From: Amycolatopsis pittospori | GTDB lineage: Bacteria > Actinomycetota > Actinomycetes > Mycobacteriales > Pseudonocardiaceae | Length of the DNA: 46,182 bases | Reading direction: 5' to 3' | Assembly (NCBI RefSeq): GCF_013870525.1 | Contig: NZ_JACBXD010000062.1 | Span: forward strand, 1-46,182 | In this document: piece after piece, positions 40,001-43,900 of the stretch | How the letters are laid out: each line of letters opens with the position of its first letter | Numbering within the stretch: the first letter of the stretch is position 1 | Position numbers and translations under genes: made by a program | The notes under the pieces: model-generated | What the model was told of the DNA's origin: nothing | Databases searched by the model: none | Seen by the model: the letters and a program-made list of their open reading frames with translations, nothing else

Positions 40001-40716
40001 CCCTGCGCGGAGAACTCCAGGAACGCGCCGGGCGTGGACATGATCATCACGCCGCCCGCCAGCGCCATCGTGCACTCGCGGCGGCGCAGGGCCTGCACGG
40101 CGAGGTGGATCGCGACCAGCGAGGACGAGCAGGCGGTGTCGACCGTGACCGCGGGGCCCTCCAGGCCGAAGGTGTAGGAGAGCCGCCCGGACACCACGGC
40201 GGCGGCGTTGCCGGTGAGCAGGTGGCCCTCGGTGTCCTCGGCGGAGGTGCGCAGGACCGCGGCGTAGTCCTGGCTGCTCGTGCCCATGAACACGCCGACC
40301 CGCGCACCCGACACCGCGTCGGGGACGATGCCCGCGCGCTCGAAGGCTTCCCAGGAGGTCTCCAGCAGCAGCCGCTGCTGCGGGTCCATCGCGAGTGCTT
40401 CCCTCGGGGAAATGCCGAAGAACGCGGGATCGAATCCGGAGGCGTCGTCGACGAACCCGCCGAGCTTGGCGAACCCCGGCTGGTCGAGCTCCCAGGCACG
40501 GTCGCCGGGGAAGCCGCCGACCGCGTCGGTACCCGCCAGCACCAGGTCCCACAGCTCCTCCGGCGTGCGGACCCCGCCGGGGTACCGGCAGCCCATGCCG
40601 ACGATGGCGATCGGCTCCTGCTCGGCCACTTCCCGTTCGCGCAGCCGCCTGCGCGTTTGATGCAGGTCAGTGGTGGTCAACTTGAGATACTCGCGAAGTT
40701 TTTCTTCACTGGCCAA
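25027..40716 (-). CDS. PKS B: three-module type I polyketide synthase
   Basis: A 5229-residue cytoplasmic megasynthase that accepts the chain from the preceding subunit and performs three extensions. Domains: N-terminal docking helix (1-33), module 1 KS-AT-DH-KR-ACP (~33-1695), module 2 KS-AT-KR-ACP (~1705-3125), module 3 KS-AT-DH-ER-KR-ACP (~3136-5150), and C-terminal docking region (~5160-5229) ending DELFDLLDKGFGNS. The start codon is TTG at 40716-40714, chosen because it has a GAGG site 9 nt upstream and retains the docking helix (SEEKLREYLKLTTTDL), which matches the starts of PKS C and D. A rare Leu TTA codon lies at 28635-28633 (residue 4028), making bldA-type control possible. PKS C follows 47 nt downstream, probably on the same transcript. 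Modules 2 and 3 share near-identical DNA with modules of PKS C. All catalytic residues I checked are intact. Confidence 0.97.
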   Translation of the reverse strand: MASEEKLREYLKLTTTDLHQTRRRLREREVAEQEPIAIVGMGCRYPGGVRTPEELWDLVLAGTDAVGGFPGDRAWELDQPGFAKLGGFVDDASGFDPAFFGISPREALAMDPQQRLLLETSWEAFERAGIVPDAVSGARVGVFMGTSSQDYAAVLRTSAEDTEGHLLTGNAAAVVSGRLSYTFGLEGPAVTVDTACSSSLVAIHLAVQALRRRECTMALAGGVMIMSTPGAFLEFSAQGGLAADGRCKAFAEGADGTGWGEGVGVLLVERLSDAQRLGHRVLAVVRGSAVNQDGASNGLTAPNGPSQQRVIRSALASAGLSPSDVDAVEAHGTGTALGDPIEAQALLATYGQDRDRPLWLGSVKSNLGHTQAAAGVAGVIKMVMALRHGKLPKTLHADQPSSHVDWTAGAVELLTEVQDWQAGTTPRRAGVSAFGMSGTNAHVVVEEAPAVEPVVTVPAPVTPWVLSAKSAGALTETAARLADFAADRDSAGVAAGLTGRSVFEHRAVLVGEDQAGLAAALASGGLPAGVVRGSGSGVERVVFVFPGQGSQWLGMASALLGESPVFASRMAECSEALKSFVDWSLFEVLGDEAALTRVDVVQPVLWSVMVSLAAVWRSLGVVPSAVVGHSQGEIAAAVVAGGLSLEDGARVVALRSQAIAAELAGLGGMLSVAAPVTEVGEGVSIAAVNGPNAVVLSGDPEALAEAKARYEAEGIRARLVAVDYASHSAHVERIETELAELLAPVTPHTGDIPFYSTVDSRWLDTVELTGGYWYRNLRQTVRFADAVEHLAAEGQQMFVEVSAHPVLTMAIEDTVDVPVVGTLRRDEGGLDRFLLSAGEAFCHGADVDWRTLLGEAGTVPEDLPTYPFQNERYWPTSSPALHGDVAGAGLGAMGQHPLLRAVVEVAGGDEVLLTGRLSLSTHPWLGEHVVLGRVFLPGTAFVELAVQAGDRVGCARVEELTVEVPLVLPATGGVQVQLVVGAADDTGARGLVFYSREEEGMPWTRHASGALSPDPGTAEGLHTWPPAKAEPVDIDGLYAGLAGVGLEYGPVFRGLRAVWERGDEVFAEVELPREEHAGAGDFGLHPALLDAGLHALGAVSFGGGGAYLPFSWTGVSLHATGAQALRIRLTRHAGDSVSLLAADGAGNPVAAVESLALRPASAAGAGRSKNLFRVGWETLPLPDAESAVLPVYPELADGEPVPDTVLLHWEDVEGDPHRTVHKALEVVQDWLTQERFAGSRLVFVTNGAIAADPGEDVPDSASAAVWGLVRSARSENPGRFALADVTGSADLGLLAAALATGESELAVRDGVVLVPRLARVVQGETPEGLGGDGTVLITGGTGNLGGLVARHLVTEHGVRHLLLLSRRGPDADGASELAGELTGLGAEVRVTACDVADREQLAAVLRGLDRPLTGVVHTAGALDDGLVDTLTPERVSATFRSKVDSAVHLDELTRDLDLALFVMFSGAAGVFGAAGQAGYAAANVFLDALAHRRRAAGLPATSLAWGLWSRLGGITGHLGEADVARLSRDGVEGLGEAEGLELFDAALAADEPLLVPIRLQTDGLRGAKGEVPRLLHGLAGIRPGRGKAVAGTGLGDATLRQRLAALSEAEAERVLLDLVRAEAAAVLGYRSAEAIEPDRAFRELGFDSLTGVDLRNRLNAVTGVRLPATTVFDHPAPAVLARFLLGELAGSTPAERSVATRARADDEPIAIIGIGCRFPGGVASPEDLWELLTAETDAVGGFPTDRGWTTTADESYTPQGGFLYHAAQFDPGLFGISPREALAMDPQQRVLLETAWEAFERAGITPAQVRGSQAGVFVGAAAQGYAVGAEAPDGVQGHVLTGTTPSVASGRIAYSFGLGGPAITVDTACSSSLVALHLAAQALRKGECELALAGGVTIMSTPNAFEEFGAQGGLAADGRCKPFADAADGTGWGEGAGMLLVERLSDAQRHGHRVLAVIRGSAINSDGASNGLTAPNGPSQQRVIRAALASAGLEPSEVDAVEAHGTGTALGDPIEAQALLATYGQDREESLWLGSVKSNLGHTQAAAGMAGVIKMVMALQHGVLPKTLHVDEPSTQVDWSAGAVELLTGARAWPDTGRPRRAGVSSFGISGTNAHTILEQAPAVEPAADPRLPSVVPFVLSGKTPAALRAQAGRLLSTEDGELADVAFSLVTTRSALEHRAVALGANRDELLTSLTALAAGTSSADVVTGAVSRGRSAFLFAGQGSQRVGMGAELYAEFPVFAEAFDAACEFLPSLGDLGRTEFAQPALFALEVALYRLVESWGVRPDFVMGHSIGEIAAAHVAGVFSLEDAGKLVSARGRLMQALPAGGVMVAIEATEDEFVLSPEFGIAAVNGPNSVVISGVESVVSRIAEEFAAKGRKTKRLEVSHAFHSPLMEPILAEFAEVLDGITFNAPEIPLVSTVSGGLGADWASPGYWLDHVRRSVRFADGVGILAAQGVTSFVELGPDGVLSGLAQGCLPDAEALFVPLLRGDRPEVRTAMTALGALHTRGTEVDWTALVNGNTVDLPTYAFQHERFWLELGSATASPMDDVDAAFWDAVEREDLESLSKSLAIEAGQPLDSLVSSLSAWRRKRRESSVVEGWRYRAEWVPVRVPEARPEGEWLVLSPEPLPEGDALASLGEVVVADKPDLSELLVPGRFAGVVSCLDAASTLLVVQAAVGTGSKVWAVTRGAVSVGRSDRLWAPESAQVWGLGRVAALEHPEVWGGLIDLPASGDDRVLGLLAGVEDQVAVRASGVFARRLVRAGAAGQEPWALSGTALVTGGTGALGGQVARWLVERGVEHLVLVSRRGVASPGAEDLAAELRESGATVTVAACDVADRAAVAELVGGLPDLSVVVHAAGVAQSTPLVDCGEEEFRAVVAGKVAGAVNLHELTEGLDAFIVFSSIAATWGSGGQSAYAAGNAFLDALVEQRRADGLAGLSVAWGPWAEAGMAVGEAGAQLAKRGLTALAPERALAALEGAKHDTAVTVADVDWARFAPVFTSRRPSPLLTELPEAAGIQVETPTSGLREELARLDRAGQLATLLDLVRTEAAAVLGYTGPDVVEPNRAFRELGFDSLTAVELRNRMVPAVGLDLPTTLVFDYPNPLVLAGHLLDELVGGLAEVTTERSVMVDGEPIAIVGMACRFPGAVENPEQLWQLVADGVDAVGDFPADRGWDLETLYNPDPENPGTTYTRDGAFLDTAAHFDPAFFDISPREALAMDPQQRLLLETSWEAFERAGIDPASVRGSRTGVFVGSNGQDYLVVLAGAEDSHDGHLGTGNSASVMSGRVAYTFGLEGPAVTVDTACSSSLVALHWAVQSLRSGECEMALAGGVTIMSTPGAFVEFSAQRGLAADGRCKAFADGADGTGWGEGVGMLLVERLSDARRKGHHVLAVVRGSAVNQDGASNGLTAPNGPSQQRVIRAALADAGLRASEVDAVEAHGTGTSLGDPIEAQALLATYGQDREEPLWLGSVKSNVGHTQAAAGVAGIIKMVMAMRHGVLPKTLHVDAPSAQVDWSAGAVELLTETRDWAENGHPRRAAVSSFGFSGTNAHTILEQAPAEAVVPPSGTRIPSALPLVVTGRTAAAVRAQAGRLAAAMEQGTDSLLDLAYSLVSSRTSWEHRAVVVAEDRSAASRALHGLAERGTDPSVVEGTSVGGKLAYLFTGQGAQRLGMGRELYTEFPVFTEAFDEACAHFDRYLDKPLREVVFGEPQLLDQTVYTQAALFAVETALFRLLESWGIRPDFLLGHSLGELVAAHVSGVFSLADACALVAARGSLMQALPVGIGAMVALEATEDEVLVQVKNAAGAVDIAAVNGPRSVVVSGEVAAVLRIADEFSAQGRKTKRLPVSHAFHSPLMEPMLAEWEKVLGGLTFHEPRIPIVSNVSGAVTGEQATPAYWVGHVREAVRFLNGVETLAAHGVTKFVELGPDGVLTAMAQGCLPASDAVFRSVLRADRPEARSAITALAGLSVDGSTVDWESVFDGTGARTVDLPTYAFQRVPYWLETTSFSGKAEPALLGLTAEDHPLLGAAVELADGDGVVLTGRVSVRTHGWIADHVILGRALVPGTALVDLAVSAGDRAGCGHLEELTLQAPLVLPETDGVQLQVVVGEPDDEGRRVLSIHSRFDGAAADGVWTRHATGALSVRAEEPGAGLTEWPPAGARRVDVTGLYEGLAEAGFVYGPSFQGLHDVWVRDDEVFANVALPPEAAGEAGRFGLHPALFDAGLHAWALREDAPEGGRIPFAWSGVSLFAVGAAAARVKLTKTGADSLSIEVADSTGRPIASVDSLVLREVSEESLPNAGDYADNNLFRLMWEPVTPADAAPEWSTLRGFDLKSVGASVPPIVVVDCAAVGRDTTELTSAVLALVQEWLSDKAFADAHLVVATHRAVAASTGEDVLDLAASGVWGLLLSVQSEHPDRVTVVDVDEDPKSLERALAVSGEPRLVARGGDVFAARLDRASGSADLAPPIGEALWRLDSVGKGTLSNLSLVSWPQAGDPLGDLDVRVEVRAAGVNFRDVLNALGMYPGDAGLMGIEGAGVVLEVGSGVTGLVPGDRVLGLLSGAFGPVAVTDSRMLARIPAEWSFVDAASVPIVFLTAFYALRDLMDVRSGEAALIHAAAGGVGMAAVQLARHWGVEVFATASAAKWDAVRALGVSDDHLASSRDTGFEAKFLEVTEGRGVDVVLDALAGEFVDASLRLLPRGGRFAEMGKTDVREPGQVAADYPGVRYQAFDLVEAGPVRIGEMLAELVGLFEAGVLSPLPSRVWDVRQAPEAFRFMSQARHVGKVVLSVPRSLDPAGTVLITGGTGNLGALVARHVVDQGARKLLLVSRRGVAAPGADALIDELTGLGAEVSVVACDVADRDALAEVLSTVDLTAVVHTAGVLDDGIVESLTPDRVAGVLRPKADAAWNLHELTKSLDLAEFVVFSSASGVFGNPGQANYSAANVFLDGLAAHRRANGLPGLSLAWGLWDQENGGMGGTLSAADRARVSRSGSGALSPEQGIALFDAARARADAVLVPLNLDLGSGQASADEVPPLLRGLVKVVTRRATVSSVGDTTATLGARLAGLTTAEQDETLVEVVREQAALVLGYHDSDYVEPDRSFRELGFDSLTSVELRNRLNVATGLKLSATLVFDYPTPSALAEYLRGELVDEEVAPGVDAELDRLSGALAVFTADRRERERIGARLAAILADWNDGRRGPEDDGDGDLEEATADELFDLLDKGFGNS
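25790..27300 (-). repeat. ~1.5-kb near-identical ER-KR block, copy in PKS B module 3
   Basis: Partner of about 15180-16690. Ends are approximate. Confidence 0.8.
28633..28635 (-). promoter_or_regulatory. Rare TTA leucine codon in PKS B (possible bldA control point)
   Basis: Residue 4028, in the DHPLLGA stretch at the start of the module 3 DH, is encoded TTA. It is one of only two in-frame TTA codons I found by reading the four genes. In high-GC actinomycetes TTA is decoded by the scarce bldA tRNA, which can tie translation to development. Confidence 0.7.
31340..35604 (-). other. PKS B module 2: KS-AT(malonyl)-KR(A1)-ACP
   Basis: KS Cys is residue 1869. The AT has GHSIG (Ser 2294) and HAFH (2389-2392), indicating malonyl-CoA. 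There is no DH. The KR lacks LDD and has Trp 2911 eight residues before Tyr 2919 with Gln between them at the A1/A2 position, so it is A1-type. ACP Ser is 3078. Output: a beta-hydroxy unit without branch. AT and KR DNA is almost the same as in PKS C modules 1 and 3. Confidence 0.93.
33974..34078 (-). repeat. 105-bp exact repeat, copy in PKS B module 2 AT
   Basis: Partner of 23217-23321 at an offset of 10,757 bp, so the repeat family crosses a gene boundary. Confidence 0.93.
35640..40620 (-). other. PKS B module 1: KS-AT(methylmalonyl)-DH-KR(B)-ACP
   Basis: KS Cys is residue 196. The AT has GHSQG (Ser 630) and YASH (724-727), so methylmalonyl-CoA is expected. The DH has HxxxGxxxxP beginning at His 928 and the matching Asp in HPALLD (1090), and looks active. 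No ER lies between DH and KR: about 60 residues after the DH-side linker the KR begins directly with TVLITGG. The KR carries LDD (1422-1424) and Tyr 1479, so it is B-type, which with an active DH normally gives a trans alkene. ACP Ser is 1648. Predicted output: an alpha-methyl, alpha,beta-unsaturated unit, the only alkene in the window. Its flanks match PKS C module 4, which does have an ER. Confidence 0.93.
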
Positions 40717-40725
40717 TCTGAGCCA

Positions 40726-40729
40726 CCTC
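40726..40729 (-). promoter_or_regulatory. Ribosome binding site of PKS B (supports TTG start)
   Basis: GAGG lies 9 nt before the TTG at 40716-40714. In this frame a TGA stop occurs at 40734-40732 and no ATG or GTG lies between it and the TTG, so the Shine-Dalgarno sequence decides the TTG as start. Confidence 0.75.
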
Positions 40730-40796
40730 GATCACCGCAGACCACGAATACACCCTTGACCGGCACGATCGATCTCGGTACCGGGAACCAAAGAAA

Positions 40797-40826
40797 AAAG
40801 TATTCGACGAGCGACGGGGGCGACAA
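40797..40826 (-). promoter_or_regulatory. Candidate promoter for the PKS B-C-D operon
   Basis: On the minus strand a -35-like TTGTCG (40826-40821) is followed after 18 nt by a -10-like TACTTT (40802-40797); AATACT two bases earlier is an alternative. Transcription from here would give a leader of roughly 75 nt before the TTG start. The -35 overlaps the 3' end of the tandem 11-bp repeat, fitting an activator-dependent promoter. The match is modest and unproven. Confidence 0.35.
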
Positions 40827-40846
40827 CCCCTAGGTAACCCCTAGGT
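40825..40846 (-). promoter_or_regulatory. Tandem 11-bp direct repeat upstream of PKS B (candidate activator site)
   Basis: On the coding strand ACCTAGGGGTT occurs twice with no gap, a period of one helical turn. This places two CCTAGG hexamers (40829-40834, 40840-40845) on one DNA face and also creates a CTAGG-N5-CCTAG dyad. Eleven-bp periodic direct repeats are typical of SARP/OmpR-type activators of antibiotic clusters. The dyad loosely resembles the PAS-LuxR (PimM-type) consensus. The repeat abuts a candidate -35. The repeat is directly visible; the regulator family is inference. Confidence 0.5.
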
Positions 40847-40928
40847 ACCGCACATCAGCGACACAGGCCGACGACCTGCGTATTGTCCACCATTATTCTC
40901 GACTGCCATTTCCGGAAAAGCATAGCGC

Positions 40929-40941
40929 AAACAATTTGTTT
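40929..40941. promoter_or_regulatory. AT-rich 13-bp palindrome upstream of PKS B (possible operator)
   Basis: AAACAA-t-TTGTTT has perfect 6-bp arms around one base, in the A/B intergenic region, which is much more AT-rich than the coding DNA. A second short palindrome, TTTCCGGAAA, lies at 40909-40918. Either could bind a dimeric regulator, but nothing else supports this and such palindromes occur by chance in AT-rich DNA. Confidence 0.25.
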
Positions 40942-40950
40942 TCACGATTT

Positions 40951-40988
40951 CCCCGCGGGCGAATTCCCGAAGGAATTCGCCCGCGGGG
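40951..40988 (-). terminator. Strong hairpin terminator after PKS A
   Basis: A perfect 17-bp inverted repeat (arms 40951-40967 and 40972-40988) encloses a 4-nt loop that reads UUCG on the minus-strand transcript, closed by a C-G pair: the very stable C(UUCG)G tetraloop. It begins 7 nt after the PKS A stop codon. No U-tract follows, which is common for actinobacterial terminators. It could also protect the 3' end or attenuate read-through into PKS B. The loop is CGAA on the plus transcript, so the minus orientation is favoured. Confidence 0.85.
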
Positions 40989-40995
40989 ACGCCGA

Positions 40996-43900
40996 TTACC
41001 TGCCGAGCTCGTTGTTGATGAACGCGAAGATCTCGTCGTCCGAGGCCTCGTCCAGGAGGTCGGCGACCGCCGACTCCTCCTCGGTCTCCCCGTTCCCCGT
41101 CAACCTCGCCAGCGCGGCGTTCAGCCTCGCGGTGACCGAGCCGAGCACCTCCGGGTCGGCCGCCAGCCGCGCCAGGGTGGCATCGAGCTGGTCCAGCTGC
41201 CCGAACAGGCCGTCCACACCCGTACTGTCCCCGGACCGCAGCTGCTCCAGCAGATAGTCGGCCAGCACGGCGGGCTTCGGGTAGTCGAAGACCAGCGTGG
41301 CGGGCAACGTGAGCCCGGTGGCGGCCCGCAGCTGGTTGCGCAGATCCACCGCGGTCAACGAGTCGAAGCCCAGCTCGCGGAACGCCCGGCCCGGTTCGAT
41401 GGCCTCGGTGCCGCCGTACCCGAGCACCGTCGCCGCTTCGGCACGCACCAGTTCGAGCACGGTCCTGGTCTGCTCCGCCGGTTCCATCGCGGCCAGCTTG
41501 TCGCGGAGGCCGGCCGAGCTGTCTTCGTCCGCCACGGGATCGTCCTCGACGAGCTCGCGGACCTCAGGCAACCCGGTGAGCAGCCGGCTCGGCCGCCGCG
41601 TGGTGAACACCGGGGCGAACCGGCTCCAGTCCACGTCGGCGACGGTCACCGTGACGTCCTCCCGTGCCTGCTCCAACGCGGTCAGCGCGCGCTCCGGGGC
41701 CAGTGCCCGCAATCCCCGCTTCGCCAGCCCCTCGCCTGCCTCGCCCTCGGCCATGCCCCCGCCTGCCCAAGGACCCCAGGCGATCGCCAGCCCCGGGAGC
41801 CCGTCGGCACGACGCTGCTCGATAAGGGCGTCGAGGAACGCGTTCGCGGCGGCGTAACCGCTCTGCCCGCCGCTGCCCCAGGTGGCCGCGATCGACGAGA
41901 ACACGACGAAGTCGGACAGCGACCTTTCCTTCGTGAGCTCGTGCAGGTTCACCGCGCCGTCGACCTTCGCGGAGATCACCGCCGCGAACTCCGCCTCGGT
42001 GCAGTCCGGCAACGCCGTCGACTGCGCCAGCCCCGCGGCGTGCACGACGACCGAGAGGTCCGGCAGACCGTCGAGCAGGACGGCCGTCGCCGCCCGGTCC
42101 GCGACGTCGCAAGCGGCCAAGGTGACCTCGGCACCGAGGTCCCGCAGCTCGGCTGCCAGTTCTTCGGCACCGGGGGACTCCGCGCCACGGCGGCTCACCA
42201 GTACCAGGTGGCCGGCGCCGCGCCGGGCCAGCAACCGGGCGACGTGCCCGCCGAGAGCGCCCGTGCCCCCGGTCACCAGCGCCGTACCGGAGATCGACCA
42301 AGGCCCGGGAACCGCCGGAGCGGCAGGCGTCAGCCGCCGGGCGAACACGCCGCCGGACCGCACCGCCACCTGGTCCTCGGTCCCGTCGGCCAGCAGCCCG
42401 AGCAACGCGGTCAGCGTGTCGTCGCCCAGGTCGGCGGGCAGGTCGACGACGCCACCCCACACTTCGGGCAGCTCCAGCGCCACGACCCGGCCCAGCCCCC
42501 ACACCAGCGCCTGCTCCGGCGCGTCCGGCCGGTCCGCAGGCCCGGTGGACACCGCACCGCGGGTGACGGACCACACCTTCCCGGCGCTCTCGATGTCCAC
42601 CATCGCCTGTACCAGTGCCAGGGTGGCGGCGGCGTCCAAAAAGGACAGCACGCCGTCCGCGCCCGCCTCGGTGAGCCGCGCGGCCCAGCCGTCCCGGCCG
42701 GTCACATCGGACACCAGCTCGGCGTCCAGTTCGGCGGCGAGCGCGGTCGCCGTGGGGTCGTCCGCCTCGCAGGCCACCAGCCACCGGCCGGTCGGCCTGC
42801 CACCGGTGACACCGACCGGCGTCCAGCCGACGCGGTAGCGCCAGCCTTCCGCCACGGAGGAATCCCGCTGCCCGCGCCGCCAGGCGGAGAGCGCCGGCAG
42901 CACACTGCTCAGCGACTGGTCGCCGCCCGCGGCCGTCAGGCCGGTCAGCGATTCGAGGTCCCCGGTGTCCACCGCCGCCCAGAACCGCTCGTCCACCGCG
43001 TCCGCCACGGACTGGCCGGGTGCGGCGGGGGAAACCCAGTACCGGTCCCGACGGAACGGGTACGTGGGCAGGTCGACCCGGTTGCCGTCGAGCAACGCGG
43101 GCCAGCTCACCGCCGCGCCATGGGCGTAGAGCGCCGCGACGGCCGTCACCGCGGTCCGCGCTTCCGGGCGGTCGCCACGCAACACCGGTACGAACAGCGC
43201 TTCCCCGTCGGGCAGGCATCCCTGCGCCATCGCGGTCAGCACGCCGTCCGGGCCGAGCTCCACGAACTTCGTCACCCCCGCGGCGGCCAGCGTCGCCACC
43301 CCGTCGGCGAAGCGCACAGCCTCGCGGACATGCGAAACCCAGTAAGCGGGCGTGGCCAGCTCACCGCCGAGCGAACCGGTCACGTTGGACACCACCGGGA
43401 TCTCGGGTTCGTGGAAGACGATCGTGTCGAGCACGCGACCGAACTCTTCGAGCATCGGGTCCATCAGCGAGGAGTGGAACGCGTGGCTCACCACCAGCCG
43501 CTTGGTCTTGCGGCCCTGCCCGGCGAACTCATCGGCCACCGCGGACACCGCGGCGTCGGCGCCGGAGAGCACCACGGACCGCGGACCGTTGATCGCGGCG
43601 ATGTCGATCTCACTGTCGGCCTTCTCCAGCAGGCTTCGCACCTCGTCCTCGGTCGCTTCGACGGCGACCATCGCTCCTTCGGTGCCCGAGGGGAGCTCCT
43701 GCATCAGCCTGCCGCGCGCGGCCACCAGTTTGCAGGCGTCCGCCAGCGAGAACACGCCGGCCACATGGGCCGCGACGAGCTCCCCGACGGAATGCCCGAG
43801 CAGGTAGCCGGGCCGCACCCCCCAGGACTCCAGCAGGCGGAAGAGCGCGGTTTCGACGGCGAACAGGGCAGGCTGGGTGTACTCCGTCCGGTTCAGCGAC

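Noticed and set aside
40883..41257. Plus-strand 124-codon frame starting in the A/B intergenic region
   Set aside because: Most of it is antisense to the PKS A C-terminus, it runs through the terminator hairpin, and no clear ribosome binding site or domain is seen.
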